Made by a program: the position numbers and the translations under genes. From NCBI GenBank assembly GCA_029246505.1, contig JAQWNC010000001.1, positions 1-33,857 of the forward strand: DNA of 33,857 nucleotides, read 5' to 3'. The DNA comes from Arenicellaceae bacterium (lineage in GTDB: Bacteria > Pseudomonadota > Gammaproteobacteria > Arenicellales > Arenicellaceae). This document shows, piece by piece, positions 18,273-29,544 of the stretch. Position 1 is the stretch's first letter. Each line of letters opens with the position of its first letter. The notes under the pieces are model-generated. The model saw nothing but the letters and a program-made list of their open reading frames with translations. It had not been told where the DNA came from and did not search any database.

Positions 18273-18309
18273 CTCTAATTTAGAGCGAACTTTTGAGGCT
18301 AAATTAGAG
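18273..18309. promoter_or_regulatory. Palindromic site upstream of rplK
   Basis: CTCTAATTTAG (18273-18283) is an exact inverted repeat of CTAAATTAGAG (18299-18309), with a 15-bp spacer. The left arm is itself part of a 13-bp palindrome (18273-18285). It sits 48 bp before the rplK -35 box and 193 bp before the divergent DUF938 start. It could be a regulator site or a cruciform/RNA hairpin. No T run follows on either strand, so a terminator is unlikely. Nothing else is seen in the rest of 18081-18356 apart from A/T-rich sequence near the promoter. Confidence 0.5.
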
Positions 18310-18356
18310 GCCGAATAACAGTACAAAAACAGCTTATAAATTACTAATTTTTAAGC

Positions 18357-18384
18357 TTGACCCAGCGGTATGCACGAGTATACT
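18357..18384 (+). promoter_or_regulatory. rplK operon promoter
   Basis: TTGACC (18357-18362), a 16-bp spacer and TATACT (18379-18384) form a strong sigma-70 promoter. An A/T-rich stretch at 18322-18354 ends just before the -35 box and resembles an UP element, as in highly expressed ribosomal operons. The -10 box is 69 bp before the rplK ATG. It would drive rplK through rpoC independently of nusG. Confidence 0.8.
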
Positions 18385-18407
18385 CGCACGTCCTTAAAAA
18401 CAGGGGA

Positions 18408-18429
18408 GCTGAGGGTATTTATCCTGAGC
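18408..18429 (+). promoter_or_regulatory. rplK leader hairpin, possible L1 operator
   Basis: GCT-G-AGGGT (18408-18416) pairs with ATCCT-G-AGC (18421-18429) around an ATTT loop, with a G-G mismatch. It lies in the 5' untranslated region, 24 bases before the ATG. L1 is known to repress the L11 operon by binding its leader in E. coli. That this hairpin is the site is inferred from position only. Confidence 0.35.
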
Positions 18430-18453
18430 GTTTGTACCCGCCCGGAGTAAAAA

Positions 18454-18885
18454 ATGGCAAAGAAAGTAGATGCTTACATTAAGCTTCAAGTCCCCGCTGG
18501 GGCAGCTAATCCAAGCCCTCCCGTCGGTCCTGCGCTAGGTCAACATGGTGTAAATATCATGGAATTCTGTAAGGCATTTAATGCTGCCACGCAGGATATG
18601 GAAAAAGGCATGCCTATTCCCGTTGTGATCACGGTCTACAGCGACAAGAGTTTTACCTATATTCAGAAGACTCCACCTGCTTCAGTTTTACTGAAAAAAG
18701 CGGCTGGTATTCAAAAGGGCAGTGGCGCACCACACATGGACAAGGTTGGTAAGGTTACTCGCGCCCAGCTCGAAGAAATTGCCAATATCAAGATGGCCGA
18801 TTTAAATGCATACGATATGGATCAAGCGGTTCGTATTATTGCTGGAAGTGCCCGAAGTATGGGCATTGACACGGACGAGGTGTAG
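18454..18885 (+). CDS. rplK: 50S ribosomal protein L11
   Basis: L11 forms the GTPase-associated centre of the 50S subunit and binds 23S rRNA near position 1067. The 143 residues have the N-terminal domain with the proline-rich [20 protein letters not shown] (14-33) and the C-terminal rRNA-binding domain with [17 protein letters not shown], ending [15 protein letters not shown] is 6 bases before the ATG. rplA begins 2 bp after the stop. It is the first gene after the strong promoter at 18357. Confidence 0.97.
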   Translation: MAKKVDAYIKLQVPAGAANPSPPVGPALGQHGVNIMEFCKAFNAATQDMEKGMPIPVVITVYSDKSFTYIQKTPPASVLLKKAAGIQKGSGAPHMDKVGKVTRAQLEEIANIKMADLNAYDMDQAVRIIAGSARSMGIDTDEV

Positions 18886-18887
18886 AA

Positions 18888-19586
18888 ATGGCAATTAATT
18901 CCAAAAGATCAAAGGCTAATGCCGCGAAAGTTGATCCTGATACTTTTTATGCGATGGACGCAGCATTGGGACTAGCCAAAGAGACCGCATCTACCAAGTT
19001 TGATGAGTCGGTAGACGTATCTATCAATCTAGGTGTCGATTCTCGAAAGTCAGATCAAAACGTTCGTGGTGCTACGGTATTACCAAAAGGAACTGGTAAA
19101 ATAGTTCGTGTAGCGGTATTCACCGAAGGCGACAATGCAGTAGCAGCCAAAGCAGCTGGTGCGGATATTGTCGGAATGGACGACTTAGCCGAACAGGTTA
19201 AGAAAGGCGAGATGAATTTTGATATCGTGATAGCCAGCCCGGACGCAATGCGTGTTGTTGGTCAGCTAGGTCAAATTCTTGGTCCTCGTGGCTTAATGCC
19301 TAACCCTAAGACTGGCACTGTATCGGCAGACGTTAAAACTGCAGTAGAGAATGCCAAAGCGGGTCAGGTTCAGTTTCGAAATGATAAAGCGGGCATTATT
19401 CATTGCTCGATAGGAAAGGCATCTTTTGATGTTGCTTCTCTGCAAGAAAATTTATTGGCGCTTTTAGTTGCTTTGCATAAAGCGAAGCCAACCACTGCGA
19501 AGGGCCATTATTTTAAACGAGTTTCCGTGTCTACCACTATGGGGCCCGGAATACGAGTTGATCGCGCAACGCTGCCAGTTTTTTAG
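18888..19586 (+). CDS. rplA: 50S ribosomal protein L1
   Basis: L1 forms the stalk that handles deacylated tRNA leaving the E site, and represses its own operon. The 232 residues (E. coli 234) include the family signature [20 protein letters not shown] followed by [11 protein letters not shown] (about 115-145), and the C-terminal TMGPGIRVD. The ATG is 2 bp after the rplK stop, so the pair is coupled. Confidence 0.97.
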   Translation: MAINSKRSKANAAKVDPDTFYAMDAALGLAKETASTKFDESVDVSINLGVDSRKSDQNVRGATVLPKGTGKIVRVAVFTEGDNAVAAKAAGADIVGMDDLAEQVKKGEMNFDIVIASPDAMRVVGQLGQILGPRGLMPNPKTGTVSADVKTAVENAKAGQVQFRNDKAGIIHCSIGKASFDVASLQENLLALLVALHKAKPTTAKGHYFKRVSVSTTMGPGIRVDRATLPVF

Positions 19587-19638
19587 CAGCAAGCGATTGT
19601 GGGTGTCCATGGTCACTTTGGTGATCGCGGGCTGTCAA

Positions 19639-19775
19639 AGACCGCAGGTGTGAGGAAACTCACTTAATGTGTAAGGACCTGAAATAGTTTAGGCGATTGC
19701 TAACCAGCGTAGATAGTGTGCCTGGTAACGGAATTCAAACTCCGGAACCTGGGTGCCATAACTGGAGGTGGCTCT
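19639..19775 (+). promoter_or_regulatory. L10 leader (autoregulatory L10-L12 binding site)
   Basis: The 189-bp rplA-rplJ gap contains AGACCGCAGG (19639-19648), then a hairpin GTGAG-GAAA-CTCAC (19650-19663) with a GNRA loop, then TTAAT. The same order, a GNRA-capped hairpin flanked by GACCGCAGG and UUAAU, forms the kink-turn that L10(L12)4 binds in the E. coli rplJ leader. CAGGT (19645-19649) can pair with ACCTG (19677-19681), closing the structure. CCAGCGTAGATAGTG at 19704-19718 recalls the downstream E. coli segment. Excess L10 would block translation of rplJ and rplL. Confidence 0.75.
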
Positions 19776-20303
19776 ATGAGCCTCAAACTTGAGCAAAAGA
19801 AGCAGGTTGTTGAGCAAGTCTCCTCTGTGTTGAGTGAGTCTCAAGCGGCAATACTCGCAGAATATCGTGGTTTAACGGTTGAACAGATGAGCGCTATGCG
19901 TCGTGAAGCACGCGATCAGGGTGTTTATTTGAAGGTCATTAAAAACACTTTGCTGCGACGTGCTGTAAAGGATTCGGATTTTGAGTGTCTTGAGGAGCAG
20001 TTTACTGGTCCGTTAGCGTTTGCAGCATCGAGTGATCCTGTTGCTGTTGCTAAGGTGTTGAGCAAGTTTGAAGATAGTTACGACGCGCTGAATATTACAG
20101 CCGGCGCAATGTCTGGAAACATGCTTAGTACTAACGAAATCAAAGCACTTTCTAAGCTTCCTGGTCGGGAAGAGTTGTTGGCTATGTTGATGGGTACGAT
20201 GCAAGCGCCAGTCGCTAAATTCGTTCAAACCCTTAACGAGGTTCCAACCGCTTTTGTTCGCGCTTTGGCAGCTATACGAGACGCAAAGGAGCCATCAGCC
20301 TGA
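19776..20303 (+). CDS. rplJ: 50S ribosomal protein L10
   Basis: L10 anchors the L7/L12 dimers on the 50S subunit. The 175-residue product opens MSLKLEQKKQVVEQVSSVL and contains AILAEYRGLTVEQMSAMR, LKVIKNTLLRRA and, towards the C-terminus, the L12-binding helix (EELLAMLMGTMQAPVAKFVQ). I chose ATG 19776, with GGAGG 7 bases upstream, over an in-frame ATG at 19716 that lies inside the L10 leader and adds 20 unrelated residues. Confidence 0.96.
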   Translation: MSLKLEQKKQVVEQVSSVLSESQAAILAEYRGLTVEQMSAMRREARDQGVYLKVIKNTLLRRAVKDSDFECLEEQFTGPLAFAASSDPVAVAKVLSKFEDSYDALNITAGAMSGNMLSTNEIKALSKLPGREELLAMLMGTMQAPVAKFVQTLNEVPTAFVRALAAIRDAKEPSA

Positions 20304-20354
20304 AAAGGCCAACCTGATCCGGTTTAATAACTTGAGTTCTATTGGAGTTTTATC

Positions 20355-20729
20355 ATGAGTAAAGAAGACATTTTGGAAGCGATTGCGGGTATGTCAGTGC
20401 TCGATCTTTCTGCGCTAATTAGCGAAATGGAAGAAAAGTTCGGCGTATCTGCAGCTGCGGCTGTTGCCGTTGCAGCACCTGCTGCTAGTGGCGATGCCGG
20501 TGGTGCCGCTGCTGAGAAAGATGAGTTTGACGTAGTGCTTACCTCTTTCGGCGAAAACAAAGTTGCAGTAATTAAAGCTGTTCGTGCGACAACTGGTCTT
20601 GGCTTGAAAGAAGCTAAAGATTTAGTTGAATCTGCACCTACACCTTTGAAAGAAGGTGTTGCCAAGGGCGAAGCTGAAGAGTTAAAGAAAGTACTTGAGG
20701 AAGCCGGAGCAGCGGTTGAGCTTAAGTAA
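20355..20729 (+). CDS. rplL: 50S ribosomal protein L7/L12
   Basis: L7/L12 forms the mobile stalk that recruits translational GTPases. The 124 residues have the N-terminal dimerisation helices ([21 protein letters not shown]), an Ala/Gly-rich hinge (about 34-56) and the globular domain with [19 protein letters not shown] and [16 protein letters not shown] lies 7 bases before the ATG. The gene follows rplJ by 51 bp. Confidence 0.97.
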   Translation: MSKEDILEAIAGMSVLDLSALISEMEEKFGVSAAAAVAVAAPAASGDAGGAAAEKDEFDVVLTSFGENKVAVIKAVRATTGLGLKEAKDLVESAPTPLKEGVAKGEAEELKKVLEEAGAAVELK

Positions 20730-20817
20730 ACAAGTTAACAATAATTCCGGTAATGATTTGCTGGTTGAAAGTAAGCTTGCGGTTTCTTTGTTGAAATCGA
20801 TTTGGCAAAAATCTGAG

Positions 20818-20836
20818 TTTTCCGAAACACGGAAAA
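20818..20836 (+). other. Hairpin 1 in the rplL-rpoB gap
   Basis: TTTTCCG (20818-20824) and CGGAAAA (20830-20836) pair perfectly around AAACA. No T run follows, so it is not a typical terminator. It may act in transcript processing or stability. Confidence 0.5.
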
Positions 20837-20859
20837 TAAGGGTTAAGTCATAAAAAATT

Positions 20860-20898
20860 GGCTGAGGCTGATGTGGTTTTCCGCGTCGGCCTTTAGCC
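20860..20898 (+). promoter_or_regulatory. Long hairpin before rpoB, candidate RNase III site or attenuator
   Basis: AGGCTGATGTGG (20865-20876) pairs along its full 12 bases, three of them G-U, with 20881-20892 around a TTTT loop. The helix extends with GGCT (20860-20863) against AGCC (20895-20898), leaving a G-T pair and one bulged T. The E. coli rplL-rpoB gap holds an attenuator and an RNase III-cleaved hairpin at the equivalent place, which lowers rpoBC expression relative to the ribosomal genes. No U tract follows here, so processing is the likelier role. Confidence 0.55.
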
Positions 20899-20984
20899 GT
20901 TTATGCGTAGGTTGATGACAAGTGAGTTGGTGAACCCCGCCGACGGTTGTTTGATTGTCTAGGGCGATTAAAAAGAGGTTTTAA

Positions 20985-23900
20985 ATGGGCTATTCCTTTA
21001 CCGAAAAAAAACGTATCCGCAAAAGTTTCAGTAAACGACCTGAAAGTGTTTTGCCGATTCCGTATTTGCTTTCCACCCAAAAAGATTCCTATTATCGGTT
21101 TCTGCAGGCTGAAAAAGAGCCTGAAAGACGTCGAACGACTGGTTTACAGGGAGCATTTAAATCGGTTTTTCCTATTCAGAGTTTTAACGGCTCTGCCGCA
21201 CTCGAATTTGTAAGTTACCGTCTTGGTACTCCGGTGTTTGACGTTAAAGAATGTCAACAGCGAGGGCTGATTTATGCCGCGCCATTGCGCGTTACTATGC
21301 GCCTGGTGATCAATAACAGAGATGACACAACTGGCAGCAAAGTGCCAAAGAATGTTATTGAGCAAGAAGTCTATATGGGTGACATGCCTCTGATGACCGA
21401 TACCGGTACCTTTGTTATTAATGGTACAGAACGTGTGGTTGTGTCACAGCTGCATCGCTCGCCAGGTGTTTTCTTCGACCATGATCGAGGCAAAACACAC
21501 TCGTCAGGTAAGTTATTATTTTCATCACGGGTAATCCCTTACCGTGGTTCCTGGTTGGATTTTGAGTTTGATCCAAAAGACCTTGTATATATTCGAATTG
21601 ATCGTCGCCGCAAATTACCAGCGTCGATCCTGTTACGTGCTCTGGGTTACAGTACCCAGGAAATCTTGGAAATGTTTTATTCCAATGACATGTTCACTTT
21701 GACGGCTAATGACATCAAGATGAATTTATTTGCTTCCCGTCTGCGTGGCGAGCAACTTAGTTTTGATATTGTCGATTCAAAAGGCGCGGTCATAGTCGAG
21801 ACTGGCCGACGCGTTACCGCGCGCCATATTCGAGAAATTGAAAAAGCCAAAATTAAAAAGCTTGTCGTTCCAGTTGAATATTTCATTGGACGAACCTTGG
21901 CGCAGGATATACCTGATGCAGAAACTGGAGAATTACTGGCTGAAGCAAATACGGTTGTAACTCAAGAGCTAATCGATGTATTGCTCGAGAAGAAAATCAA
22001 GAAAATTGAAGTTATTTACACCAATGACCTGGATGAAGGAGCATTCTTGTCAGAAACGATGCGTATTGATCCAAGTAGAACGGCTTTGGAAGCGATGGTG
22101 GAAATCTATCGCATGATGCGTCCGGGCGAGCCACCCACAAAAGAGGCGGCAACGGCACTGTTTAACAACTTGTTCTTCAATGGCGAACGCTATGACCTTT
22201 CGACCGTTGGTCGAATGAAGTTTAATCGTCGTCTAGGGCGCCCGGAAGATATAGGTTCCGGTACGCTGGATAAGGAAGACATCATTGAAGTGATGAAGAT
22301 TCTGATCGGCCTTAAAAATGGTCGTGGTGAAATTGACGATATCGATAACCTCGGTAATCGTCGAATTCGTTCGGTAGGTGAATTGGTTGAGAACCAGTTT
22401 CGCGTAGGTCTTGTTCGTGTAGAGCGTGCGGTGCGTGAGCGATTAACCATGGCTGAGTCGGAAGGTTTAACCCCGCAAGACTTGATAAACGCCAAACCGG
22501 TATCGGCGGTAGTAAAAGAGTTTTTTGGTTCCAGCCAACTTTCACAGTTTATGGACCAAACCAACCCACTATCTGAAATTACCCATAAACGCCGTGTTTC
22601 GGCTCTTGGCCCGGGTGGTTTAACGCGTGAACGTGCTGGTTTTGAAGTGCGCGACGTACATCCAACTCACTACGGTCGAGTATGTCCGATTGAAACGCCG
22701 GAAGGTCCAAACATTGGTTTGATCAATTCTTTGGCAGTTTATGCGCGCACCAATGATTATGGTTTTCTTGAAACACCTTATTTGCAAGTCGTTAAAGGCA
22801 GGATTACCGATCAGGTAAATTACTTGTCGGCGATTGAAGAGCGTAAATTTGTGATCGCTCAGGCAAATGCGAAGCTAAGCAAGACCGGTAAGCTTGAAGA
22901 TGAGCTGGTGTCTTGTCGAGCCAAGAATGAGTTCACTTTGTCTACCCCTGATCAGGTTGAATACATTGATGTTGCACCGTGTCAAATCGTATCGGTAGCG
23001 GCTTCATTGATTCCATTTTTGGAGCACGATGATGCTAACCGGGCTTTGATGGGCTCGAACATGCAACGTCAGGCGGTGCCGACTATTCGTAGCGAAAAGC
23101 CTTTAGTAGGCACGGGTATTGAACGCACTGTTGCGGTTGACTCTGGTGTAGCACTGGCGGCACGACGCGGCGGTAAGGTTGAATCTGTAGATGCCAGCCG
23201 TATTGTTGTACGAGTAAAAGATGATGAAGCTGTTGCCGGTGAAGCTGGTGTGGATATTTATAATCTCATCAAGTACACACGCTCTAACCAAAACACTAAT
23301 ATTAACCAGCGACCGTTGGTTAACGCAGGTGATGTTATTGCGCGTGGTGACGTGTTGGCGGATGGTCCTTCAACCGATATGGGTGAGCTGGCATTGGGAC
23401 GTAACGTTTTGATCGCGTTCATGCCATGGAATGGTTACAACTACGAGGATTCGATACTGATATCCGAGAATTTGGTTAAGGAAGATATATACACGACGAT
23501 TCACATTGAGGAATTATCTTGCGTAGCACGTGATGCCAAACTTGGTTCAGAGGAAATCACCCGTGATATTCCAAATGTGGGTGAGCAAGCATTAGCCCGA
23601 CTGGATGAAGCTGGGATTGTTTATATTGGAGCCGAAGTTACCGGTGGCGATGTATTGGTCGGTAAGGTGTCGCCTAAAGGCGAAACTCAGTTAACGCCGG
23701 AAGAAAAGCTGTTACGTGCGATCTTTGGTGAGAAAGCGTCTGATGTAAAAGACACCTCGCTTAAAGTGCCTTCAAGCATGTCTGGTACGGTTATCGACGT
23801 ACAGGTATTCACCCGTGATGGGGTCGAGAAAGATACTCGCGCGTTGGCAAATGAGGAGTCTGAGCTTACCCGAATTCGAAAGGATTTGGCCGATCAGTTC

Positions 23901-25073
23901 CGTATTGTTGAAGAAGATACCTACTCACGTATTCACAGCGTACTGTTAAATAGCATTGTCGAAGGTGGACCTGGCGGCTTGAAAGCTGGTTCAAAGGTGA
24001 CCGAAGCTTATTTGGCCGACTTGAGCCGCAGCAAGTTTTTTGAAATTCGATTGCGCAATGAAAAATCTAACGAGCAATTAGAGCAGTTGCGTGAAGGCTT
24101 GAACTCACAGCGAAAATACTTCGACGATTTATTTGACGAAAAACGCAACAAGCTGGAAGCTGGTGATGATCTGAAACCTGGCGTGTTGAAGATGGTTAAG
24201 GTTTTTGTAGCGGTTAAGCGTCGCTTGCAACCGGGCGATAAGATGGCTGGCCGTCATGGAAATAAAGGTGTAATTTCGAAGATTGTTCCGGTTGAAGATA
24301 TGCCGTATCAGGAAGATGGAACTACGATAGATATCGTGTTGAATCCTCTTGGTGTGCCTTCACGTATGAATGTAGGGCAGGTGTTGGAAACTCATTTAGG
24401 TTGGGCTGCCGCTGGTTTGGGTAAAAAAATCGATGAGATGTTACGTCTGCAACGCAAAAATATGGTCGGTGACATTCGTAAATTTCTTGAGAAGGTTTAT
24501 AACACGAGCGGTAAGAGCGAAGATCTTAAATCGTTAACTGACGAAGAAATCATCGAGTTAGCGGGTAATCTTCGTGGTGGTGTGCCAATGGCTACACCAG
24601 TATTTGATGGTGCTGCCGAAGAAGAGATTAAAGGAATGTTGGAACTGGCAGGTCTACCAGCCAGTGGTCAAGCTACTTTGTATGATGGGCGAACCGGCGA
24701 TAAGTTCGACCGGGATATCACCGTTGGTTACATGTATATGCTGAAACTTAACCACTTGGTTGATGACAAGATGCATGCACGTTCGACCGGGCCATATAGT
24801 TTAATTACTCAGCAGCCGCTGGGTGGTAAAGCGCAGTTTGGTGGCCAGCGTTTTGGTGAAATGGAGGTTTGGGCGCTTGAAGCTTACGGGGCGGCTTATA
24901 CCTTGCAGGAAATGTTAACAGTGAAATCTGATGACGTTTCTGGTCGAACCAAGATGTATGAAAATATAGTGAAGGGCAACTACCAGATAGAGGCGAATAT
25001 GCCTGAGTCCTTCAATGTTCTGGTTAAAGAAATTCGATCTCTAGGCTTGAATATCGAGCTACTGGAAGATTAG
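20985..25073 (+). CDS. rpoB: DNA-directed RNA polymerase subunit beta
   Basis: The beta subunit forms half of the catalytic cleft. The 1362 residues (E. coli 1342) are full length, with [15 protein letters not shown] at the start. The rifampicin pocket reads [21 protein letters not shown] (Met523 corresponds to E. coli Met515), followed by [11 protein letters not shown] and [17 protein letters not shown]. The C-terminal part contains [13 protein letters not shown] and the conserved [22 protein letters not shown]. Residue 526 is Thr where E. coli has Asn518. AGAGG precedes the ATG. rpoC follows after 93 bp. Confidence 0.98.
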   Translation: MGYSFTEKKRIRKSFSKRPESVLPIPYLLSTQKDSYYRFLQAEKEPERRRTTGLQGAFKSVFPIQSFNGSAALEFVSYRLGTPVFDVKECQQRGLIYAAPLRVTMRLVINNRDDTTGSKVPKNVIEQEVYMGDMPLMTDTGTFVINGTERVVVSQLHRSPGVFFDHDRGKTHSSGKLLFSSRVIPYRGSWLDFEFDPKDLVYIRIDRRRKLPASILLRALGYSTQEILEMFYSNDMFTLTANDIKMNLFASRLRGEQLSFDIVDSKGAVIVETGRRVTARHIREIEKAKIKKLVVPVEYFIGRTLAQDIPDAETGELLAEANTVVTQELIDVLLEKKIKKIEVIYTNDLDEGAFLSETMRIDPSRTALEAMVEIYRMMRPGEPPTKEAATALFNNLFFNGERYDLSTVGRMKFNRRLGRPEDIGSGTLDKEDIIEVMKILIGLKNGRGEIDDIDNLGNRRIRSVGELVENQFRVGLVRVERAVRERLTMAESEGLTPQDLINAKPVSAVVKEFFGSSQLSQFMDQTNPLSEITHKRRVSALGPGGLTRERAGFEVRDVHPTHYGRVCPIETPEGPNIGLINSLAVYARTNDYGFLETPYLQVVKGRITDQVNYLSAIEERKFVIAQANAKLSKTGKLEDELVSCRAKNEFTLSTPDQVEYIDVAPCQIVSVAASLIPFLEHDDANRALMGSNMQRQAVPTIRSEKPLVGTGIERTVAVDSGVALAARRGGKVESVDASRIVVRVKDDEAVAGEAGVDIYNLIKYTRSNQNTNINQRPLVNAGDVIARGDVLADGPSTDMGELALGRNVLIAFMPWNGYNYEDSILISENLVKEDIYTTIHIEELSCVARDAKLGSEEITRDIPNVGEQALARLDEAGIVYIGAEVTGGDVLVGKVSPKGETQLTPEEKLLRAIFGEKASDVKDTSLKVPSSMSGTVIDVQVFTRDGVEKDTRALANEESELTRIRKDLADQFRIVEEDTYSRIHSVLLNSIVEGGPGGLKAGSKVTEAYLADLSRSKFFEIRLRNEKSNEQLEQLREGLNSQRKYFDDLFDEKRNKLEAGDDLKPGVLKMVKVFVAVKRRLQPGDKMAGRHGNKGVISKIVPVEDMPYQEDGTTIDIVLNPLGVPSRMNVGQVLETHLGWAAAGLGKKIDEMLRLQRKNMVGDIRKFLEKVYNTSGKSEDLKSLTDEEIIELAGNLRGGVPMATPVFDGAAEEEIKGMLELAGLPASGQATLYDGRTGDKFDRDITVGYMYMLKLNHLVDDKMHARSTGPYSLITQQPLGGKAQFGGQRFGEMEVWALEAYGAAYTLQEMLTVKSDDVSGRTKMYENIVKGNYQIEANMPESFNVLVKEIRSLGLNIELLED

Positions 25074-25166
25074 TAGAAATACTAGCTGAATTTTCACAAC
25101 CTAATATTGATTTATGCTCCTTTAGAGCACCAGTTATTGTTACTCCGAAATCCACGAGGATAAACG

Positions 25167-28100
25167 ATGAAAGATTTGTTTAATTTGTTCAAACAACCTG
25201 AAGAGGTCGCTGATTTTGATTCGATTCAGGTCACTATTGCATCACCTGAAAAAATTAGTTCCTGGTCTTTTGGCGAAGTTAGAAAGCCTGAAACTATTAA
25301 TTACCGTACCTTTAAGCCTGAGCGTGATGGTTTATTTTGTGCCAAGTTGTTTGGCCCAATCAATGACTATGAATGTCTGTGCGGTAAGTATAAGCGCCTT
25401 AAGCATCGCGGAGTAATCTGCGAAAAGTGTGGCGTTGAAGTCACACTATCCAAAGTGCGTCGTGAGCGTATGGGTCATATTGATCTGGCCTGTCCAGTCG
25501 CCCATATCTGGTTTTTGAAATCATTACCTTCACGGCTTGGTTTGATGTTGGATATGACCGTTCGAGAAATCGAGCGTGTGTTGTATTTTGAAGCCTATGT
25601 GGTCACCGATCCTGGTGTAACGCCGCTGGAAAAATCTATGCTTATGACTGAAGAGTCGTATCTGGATGCAGTAGAACAGTATGGCGATGAGTTTAAAGCT
25701 GGAATGGGTGCTGAAGCGGTTCGTGATTTGTTAGCCGATGTTGATTCGCAACGTGAAGCAACACGCTTACGCGAAGAAATGGCTGAGACTGGTTCTGAAA
25801 CTAAGATCAAAAAAATTACTAAGCGTTTAAAGGTGCTCGAAGGATTTATTAATTCTGGTAACGATCCGTGTTGGATGATTATGGAAATACTGCCGGTACT
25901 GCCGCCAGATTTACGTCCATTGGTACCTTTGGATGGCGGTCGATTTGCGACTTCTGATCTGAACGATCTTTATCGTCGGGTAATTAATCGAAATAATCGA
26001 CTACGTCGTTTGTTAGATTTGAATGCACCAGACATCATTGTGCGCAATGAAAAACGTATGCTGCAGGAAGCAGTAGATGCGTTGTTAGATAATGGTCGAC
26101 GAGGTAAGGCAATTACCGGTGCTAACAAGCGCCAGTTGAAGTCTTTGGCTGATATGATTAAAGGCAAGCAAGGCCGTTTTCGTCAGAACTTGCTTGGTAA
26201 GCGAGTAGATTACTCCGGTCGTTCGGTGATCGTGGTTGGACCTACACTTAAATTACACCAGTGCGGCCTACCAAAGAAAATGGGCCTTGAGTTGTTCAAG
26301 CCTTTTATTTTCAATAAGTTAGAGCTGCGTGGACTGGCCACTACTATTAAGCAAGCGAAGAAGCTTGTCGAATCTGAAAGTGCCGAAGTCTGGGATATTC
26401 TTGAAGAAGTTATTCGTGAGCATCCGGTGATGTTAAACCGTGCACCCACCTTGCATAGATTGGGTATTCAGGCGTTCGAGCCAGTACTTATCGAAGGTAA
26501 GGCAATTCAGTTGCACCCATTGGTATGTACTCCGTATAACGCTGACTTTGATGGTGACCAAATGGCGGTACACGTACCGTTATCATTGGAAGCTCAATTG
26601 GAGGCGCGTACTTTGATGATGTCGACCAATAACGTGCTTTCGCCTGCAAATGGTGAGCCGATTATTGTGCCGTCCCAGGATATCGTATTGGGTCTGTACT
26701 ATATGACCCGTGAACGAATCAACGTTACCGGTGAAGGTAAATACTTTGATGGTGTTAATGACGTTGAGCGTGCAATGAACGCTGGTGCAGTAAACATTCA
26801 CGCCAAAGTTAAGGTTCGAATCACCGACTTTGTAAGGCCATCTGAAGAGGCTGAATTAGAAGAGCGTACAGCGACCTATGACACCACTGCAGGGCGAGCG
26901 TTGTTATCAGCTATTTTGCCTAAAGGTATGGCATTTGATGCGATAAATAAGGTTATGAAGAAGAAGGTGGTTTCTGACACCATTAACCTGTGTTACCGCA
27001 GCGTTGGTTTGAAAGAAACGGTCATATTTGCTGATCAATTGATGTATACCGGTTTTCGCCACGCTGCGTTAGCGGGTGTTTCGATCGGTATTGACGATAT
27101 GGTGGTTCCAGAAGAGAAGGTAGCTATTTTGGCTACATCTGAAGCTGAAGTTAAGAATATTCAGGAGCAATACACCTCAGGCTTGTTGACTGACGGTGAG
27201 CGTTACAACAAGGTCGTAGATATTTGGACCCGAACTTCTGAAAATATTGCTAACGTAATGATGGATAAGTTGGGCATCGATGTGGTTGAAGATTCCGATG
27301 GTAAGCAAGTAGAGCAAGAGTCGTTTAACTCGATTTATATGATGGCCGATTCGGGTGCGCGTGGTTCGCATGCTCAAATTCGGCAGTTATCTGGTATGCG
27401 TGGATTGATGGCCAAGCCAGATGGTTCGATTATTGAGACTCCGATTACCGCGAATTTCCGTGAAGGCTTGAACGTTTCACATTACTTTATTTCGACCCAT
27501 GGTGCTCGAAAAGGTTTGGCGGATACCGCATTGAAAACCGCTAACTCGGGTTATTTGACTCGACGATTGGTTGATGTGTGTCAGGATCTCGTGGTTATTA
27601 ATGATGATTGCGGAACTGAGCGCGGCGTGTTGCGAAAGGCTTTGGTGCAGGGTGGCGATGTGGTTATTCCATTGCGTGACCGGGTGTTGGGTCGTGTTGT
27701 TCAGGGCGATGTGCTTAGTAAGGTTGACCAGAGCGTGCTGATAGAAAATGGAACTATGATCAATGAAAAACTCTTCGATCTGATTGAATCGAATAATATT
27801 GATGGTTTATTTGTTCGTTCTCCGGTTACCTGTGAAGCGCGATTTGGCTTGTGTGCCCGGTGTTATGGTCGTGACCTCGGTCGTGGCCATATGGTCAACC
27901 GTGGTGAAGCGGTCGGTGTGGTTGCAGCGCAAAGTATTGGTGAGCCGGGAACCCAGCTTACTATGCGTACATTCCATATTGGTGGTGCTGCATCACGTGC
28001 TGCAGCAGTATCCAATATTGAAGTGAAGAGTAATGGTACCGTTAAGCTGGTAGACGTTCGATATGTAACTAACTCTGATGGTAATACTGTTGTTGTATCA

Positions 28101-29441
28101 CGGTCTGGTGAATTGCTCGTTCAGGATCAGTACGGCAGTGACAAAGAGCGTTATAAGTTGGCTTACGGTGTTGTTCTGAGTGTTAAAAATGGCGACAGTG
28201 TTAAAGCTGGTCAAATGATCGCGACATGGGATCCGCATACGCACCCGATTGTTACTGAGGTGGCTGGTAAAGTTCAGTTTACTGACATTACTGATGGTAT
28301 GACGGTAACCGAGCAAGCTGACGAAGTTACCGGGGTAACTTCCTACGTGGTAATTGATCCTAAGGATCGTCGTGGTACAGCTCGAGATATTCGCCCGGTA
28401 ATTACTCTGGTAGATAAAAAAGGCGAGCCATTGATGATTCCGGGTACTGATTTACCGGCACGTTATCAGATGGTTCCTAACGCTGTGGTTACGGTTAGCG
28501 ATGGCGGTATCGTTGGCGAAGGTGATATTTTGGCGCGTATACCGCAGGAGTCTACGGGTAACCGTGATATTACCGGTGGTCTGCCGCGTGTTGCAGAACT
28601 GTTTGAAGCACGTAAGCCTAAAGAGCCTGCGATGTTGGCGACCGCAAGCGGTGTAGTGTCATTCGGTAAGGAAACCAAAGGTAAGTTTCGTTTGGTTATT
28701 ACAGACACGAACGGTGAGTCGATCGAAACGCTGATTGCCAAGACGCGCAACATTACGGTGTTCGAAGGTGAAACCGTACAGCGTGGAGAAATGGTCGTAG
28801 ACGGCGCACCAGTGGCTGAAGATATTCTGGCGCTTCGTGGTGTTGAAGCTTTAACTGATTACATCGTTGATGAAGTACAAGATGTATATCGTTTACAAGG
28901 TGTGAAAATCAACGATAAGCATATCGAAGTCATTGTTCGACAGATGATGCGCAAAGTGCGTATTACTAATCCTGGTGACACACTACTGCTACCTGGGGAT
29001 CAGGTTGAACGAGCGCGGGTACTTAGTATCAATGAAGAGCTAGTGGCTTCAGGTAAAGATAAGGTACTGTGCGAATACTCGCCGGTACTACTCGGAATCA
29101 CCAAGGCTTCTTTGACGACTGAATCGTTTATTTCTGCTGCTTCGTTCCAGGAAACAACTCGTGTGTTAACTGAAGCATCTATAGCTGGTAAAACGGATCG
29201 TTTACGTGGGCTCAAAGAAAACGTGATTGTGGGTCGATTGATACCTGCAGGTACCGGTTTGGCACATCATGAAGATCGAGTTCGTCGCCGTAAGGAGGCC
29301 GAAGACAAAGCGGCGGAGTTAGAAGCTTTGTTGGCATCCGGTGTCGATGAGGACTTTGATGAAGATGCTTTGCCAGCAGATATATCCTTTGATTTGGATA
29401 TGCCAATTGAAGGAGATGAAAGCGTCGCAGACGCTAAATAA
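25167..29441 (+). CDS. rpoC: DNA-directed RNA polymerase subunit beta'
   Basis: The beta' subunit holds the catalytic magnesium. The 1424 residues (E. coli 1407) have the first zinc site [19 protein letters not shown] starting at Cys70, the bridge to [20 protein letters not shown], and the catalytic [12 protein letters not shown] with Asp460, Asp462 and Asp464, the same numbers as in E. coli. The second zinc site spans [11 protein letters not shown] in the second half, followed by the trigger-loop region [16 protein letters not shown]. The tail is acidic ([12 protein letters not shown]). An intrinsic terminator follows at 29504. Confidence 0.98.
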   Translation: MKDLFNLFKQPEEVADFDSIQVTIASPEKISSWSFGEVRKPETINYRTFKPERDGLFCAKLFGPINDYECLCGKYKRLKHRGVICEKCGVEVTLSKVRRERMGHIDLACPVAHIWFLKSLPSRLGLMLDMTVREIERVLYFEAYVVTDPGVTPLEKSMLMTEESYLDAVEQYGDEFKAGMGAEAVRDLLADVDSQREATRLREEMAETGSETKIKKITKRLKVLEGFINSGNDPCWMIMEILPVLPPDLRPLVPLDGGRFATSDLNDLYRRVINRNNRLRRLLDLNAPDIIVRNEKRMLQEAVDALLDNGRRGKAITGANKRQLKSLADMIKGKQGRFRQNLLGKRVDYSGRSVIVVGPTLKLHQCGLPKKMGLELFKPFIFNKLELRGLATTIKQAKKLVESESAEVWDILEEVIREHPVMLNRAPTLHRLGIQAFEPVLIEGKAIQLHPLVCTPYNADFDGDQMAVHVPLSLEAQLEARTLMMSTNNVLSPANGEPIIVPSQDIVLGLYYMTRERINVTGEGKYFDGVNDVERAMNAGAVNIHAKVKVRITDFVRPSEEAELEERTATYDTTAGRALLSAILPKGMAFDAINKVMKKKVVSDTINLCYRSVGLKETVIFADQLMYTGFRHAALAGVSIGIDDMVVPEEKVAILATSEAEVKNIQEQYTSGLLTDGERYNKVVDIWTRTSENIANVMMDKLGIDVVEDSDGKQVEQESFNSIYMMADSGARGSHAQIRQLSGMRGLMAKPDGSIIETPITANFREGLNVSHYFISTHGARKGLADTALKTANSGYLTRRLVDVCQDLVVINDDCGTERGVLRKALVQGGDVVIPLRDRVLGRVVQGDVLSKVDQSVLIENGTMINEKLFDLIESNNIDGLFVRSPVTCEARFGLCARCYGRDLGRGHMVNRGEAVGVVAAQSIGEPGTQLTMRTFHIGGAASRAAAVSNIEVKSNGTVKLVDVRYVTNSDGNTVVVSRSGELLVQDQYGSDKERYKLAYGVVLSVKNGDSVKAGQMIATWDPHTHPIVTEVAGKVQFTDITDGMTVTEQADEVTGVTSYVVIDPKDRRGTARDIRPVITLVDKKGEPLMIPGTDLPARYQMVPNAVVTVSDGGIVGEGDILARIPQESTGNRDITGGLPRVAELFEARKPKEPAMLATASGVVSFGKETKGKFRLVITDTNGESIETLIAKTRNITVFEGETVQRGEMVVDGAPVAEDILALRGVEALTDYIVDEVQDVYRLQGVKINDKHIEVIVRQMMRKVRITNPGDTLLLPGDQVERARVLSINEELVASGKDKVLCEYSPVLLGITKASLTTESFISAASFQETTRVLTEASIAGKTDRLRGLKENVIVGRLIPAGTGLAHHEDRVRRRKEAEDKAAELEALLASGVDEDFDEDALPADISFDLDMPIEGDESVADAK

Positions 29442-29503
29442 CAGGTCAATAAAAAGGTTTTGTTAAGGCGCAATAAAGCGCCACGTGCAAAATGCGTTAA
29501 GCG

Positions 29504-29536
29504 AACCTGGTCCTTTTAAAGGGGCCGGGTTTTTTT
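29504..29536 (+). terminator. Intrinsic terminator of rpoBC
   Basis: AACCTGGTCC (29504-29513) pairs with GGGCCGGGTT (29522-29531, two T-G pairs) around an A/T-rich loop, and the T run spans 29530-29536. It is 62 bp after the rpoC stop and just before the convergent CDF gene. It ends the rplK-rpoC transcript. Confidence 0.88.
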
Positions 29537-29544
29537 ATGAATAT

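Noticed and set aside
18126-18326. 66-codon minus-strand ORF upstream of rplK
   Set aside because: It is rich in Lys and Ser with no family features, and it overlaps the palindrome in the A/T-rich rplK upstream region.
19716-19775. Upstream in-frame start for rplJ
   Set aside because: It lies inside the L10 leader, and a strong ribosome site precedes the ATG at 19776.
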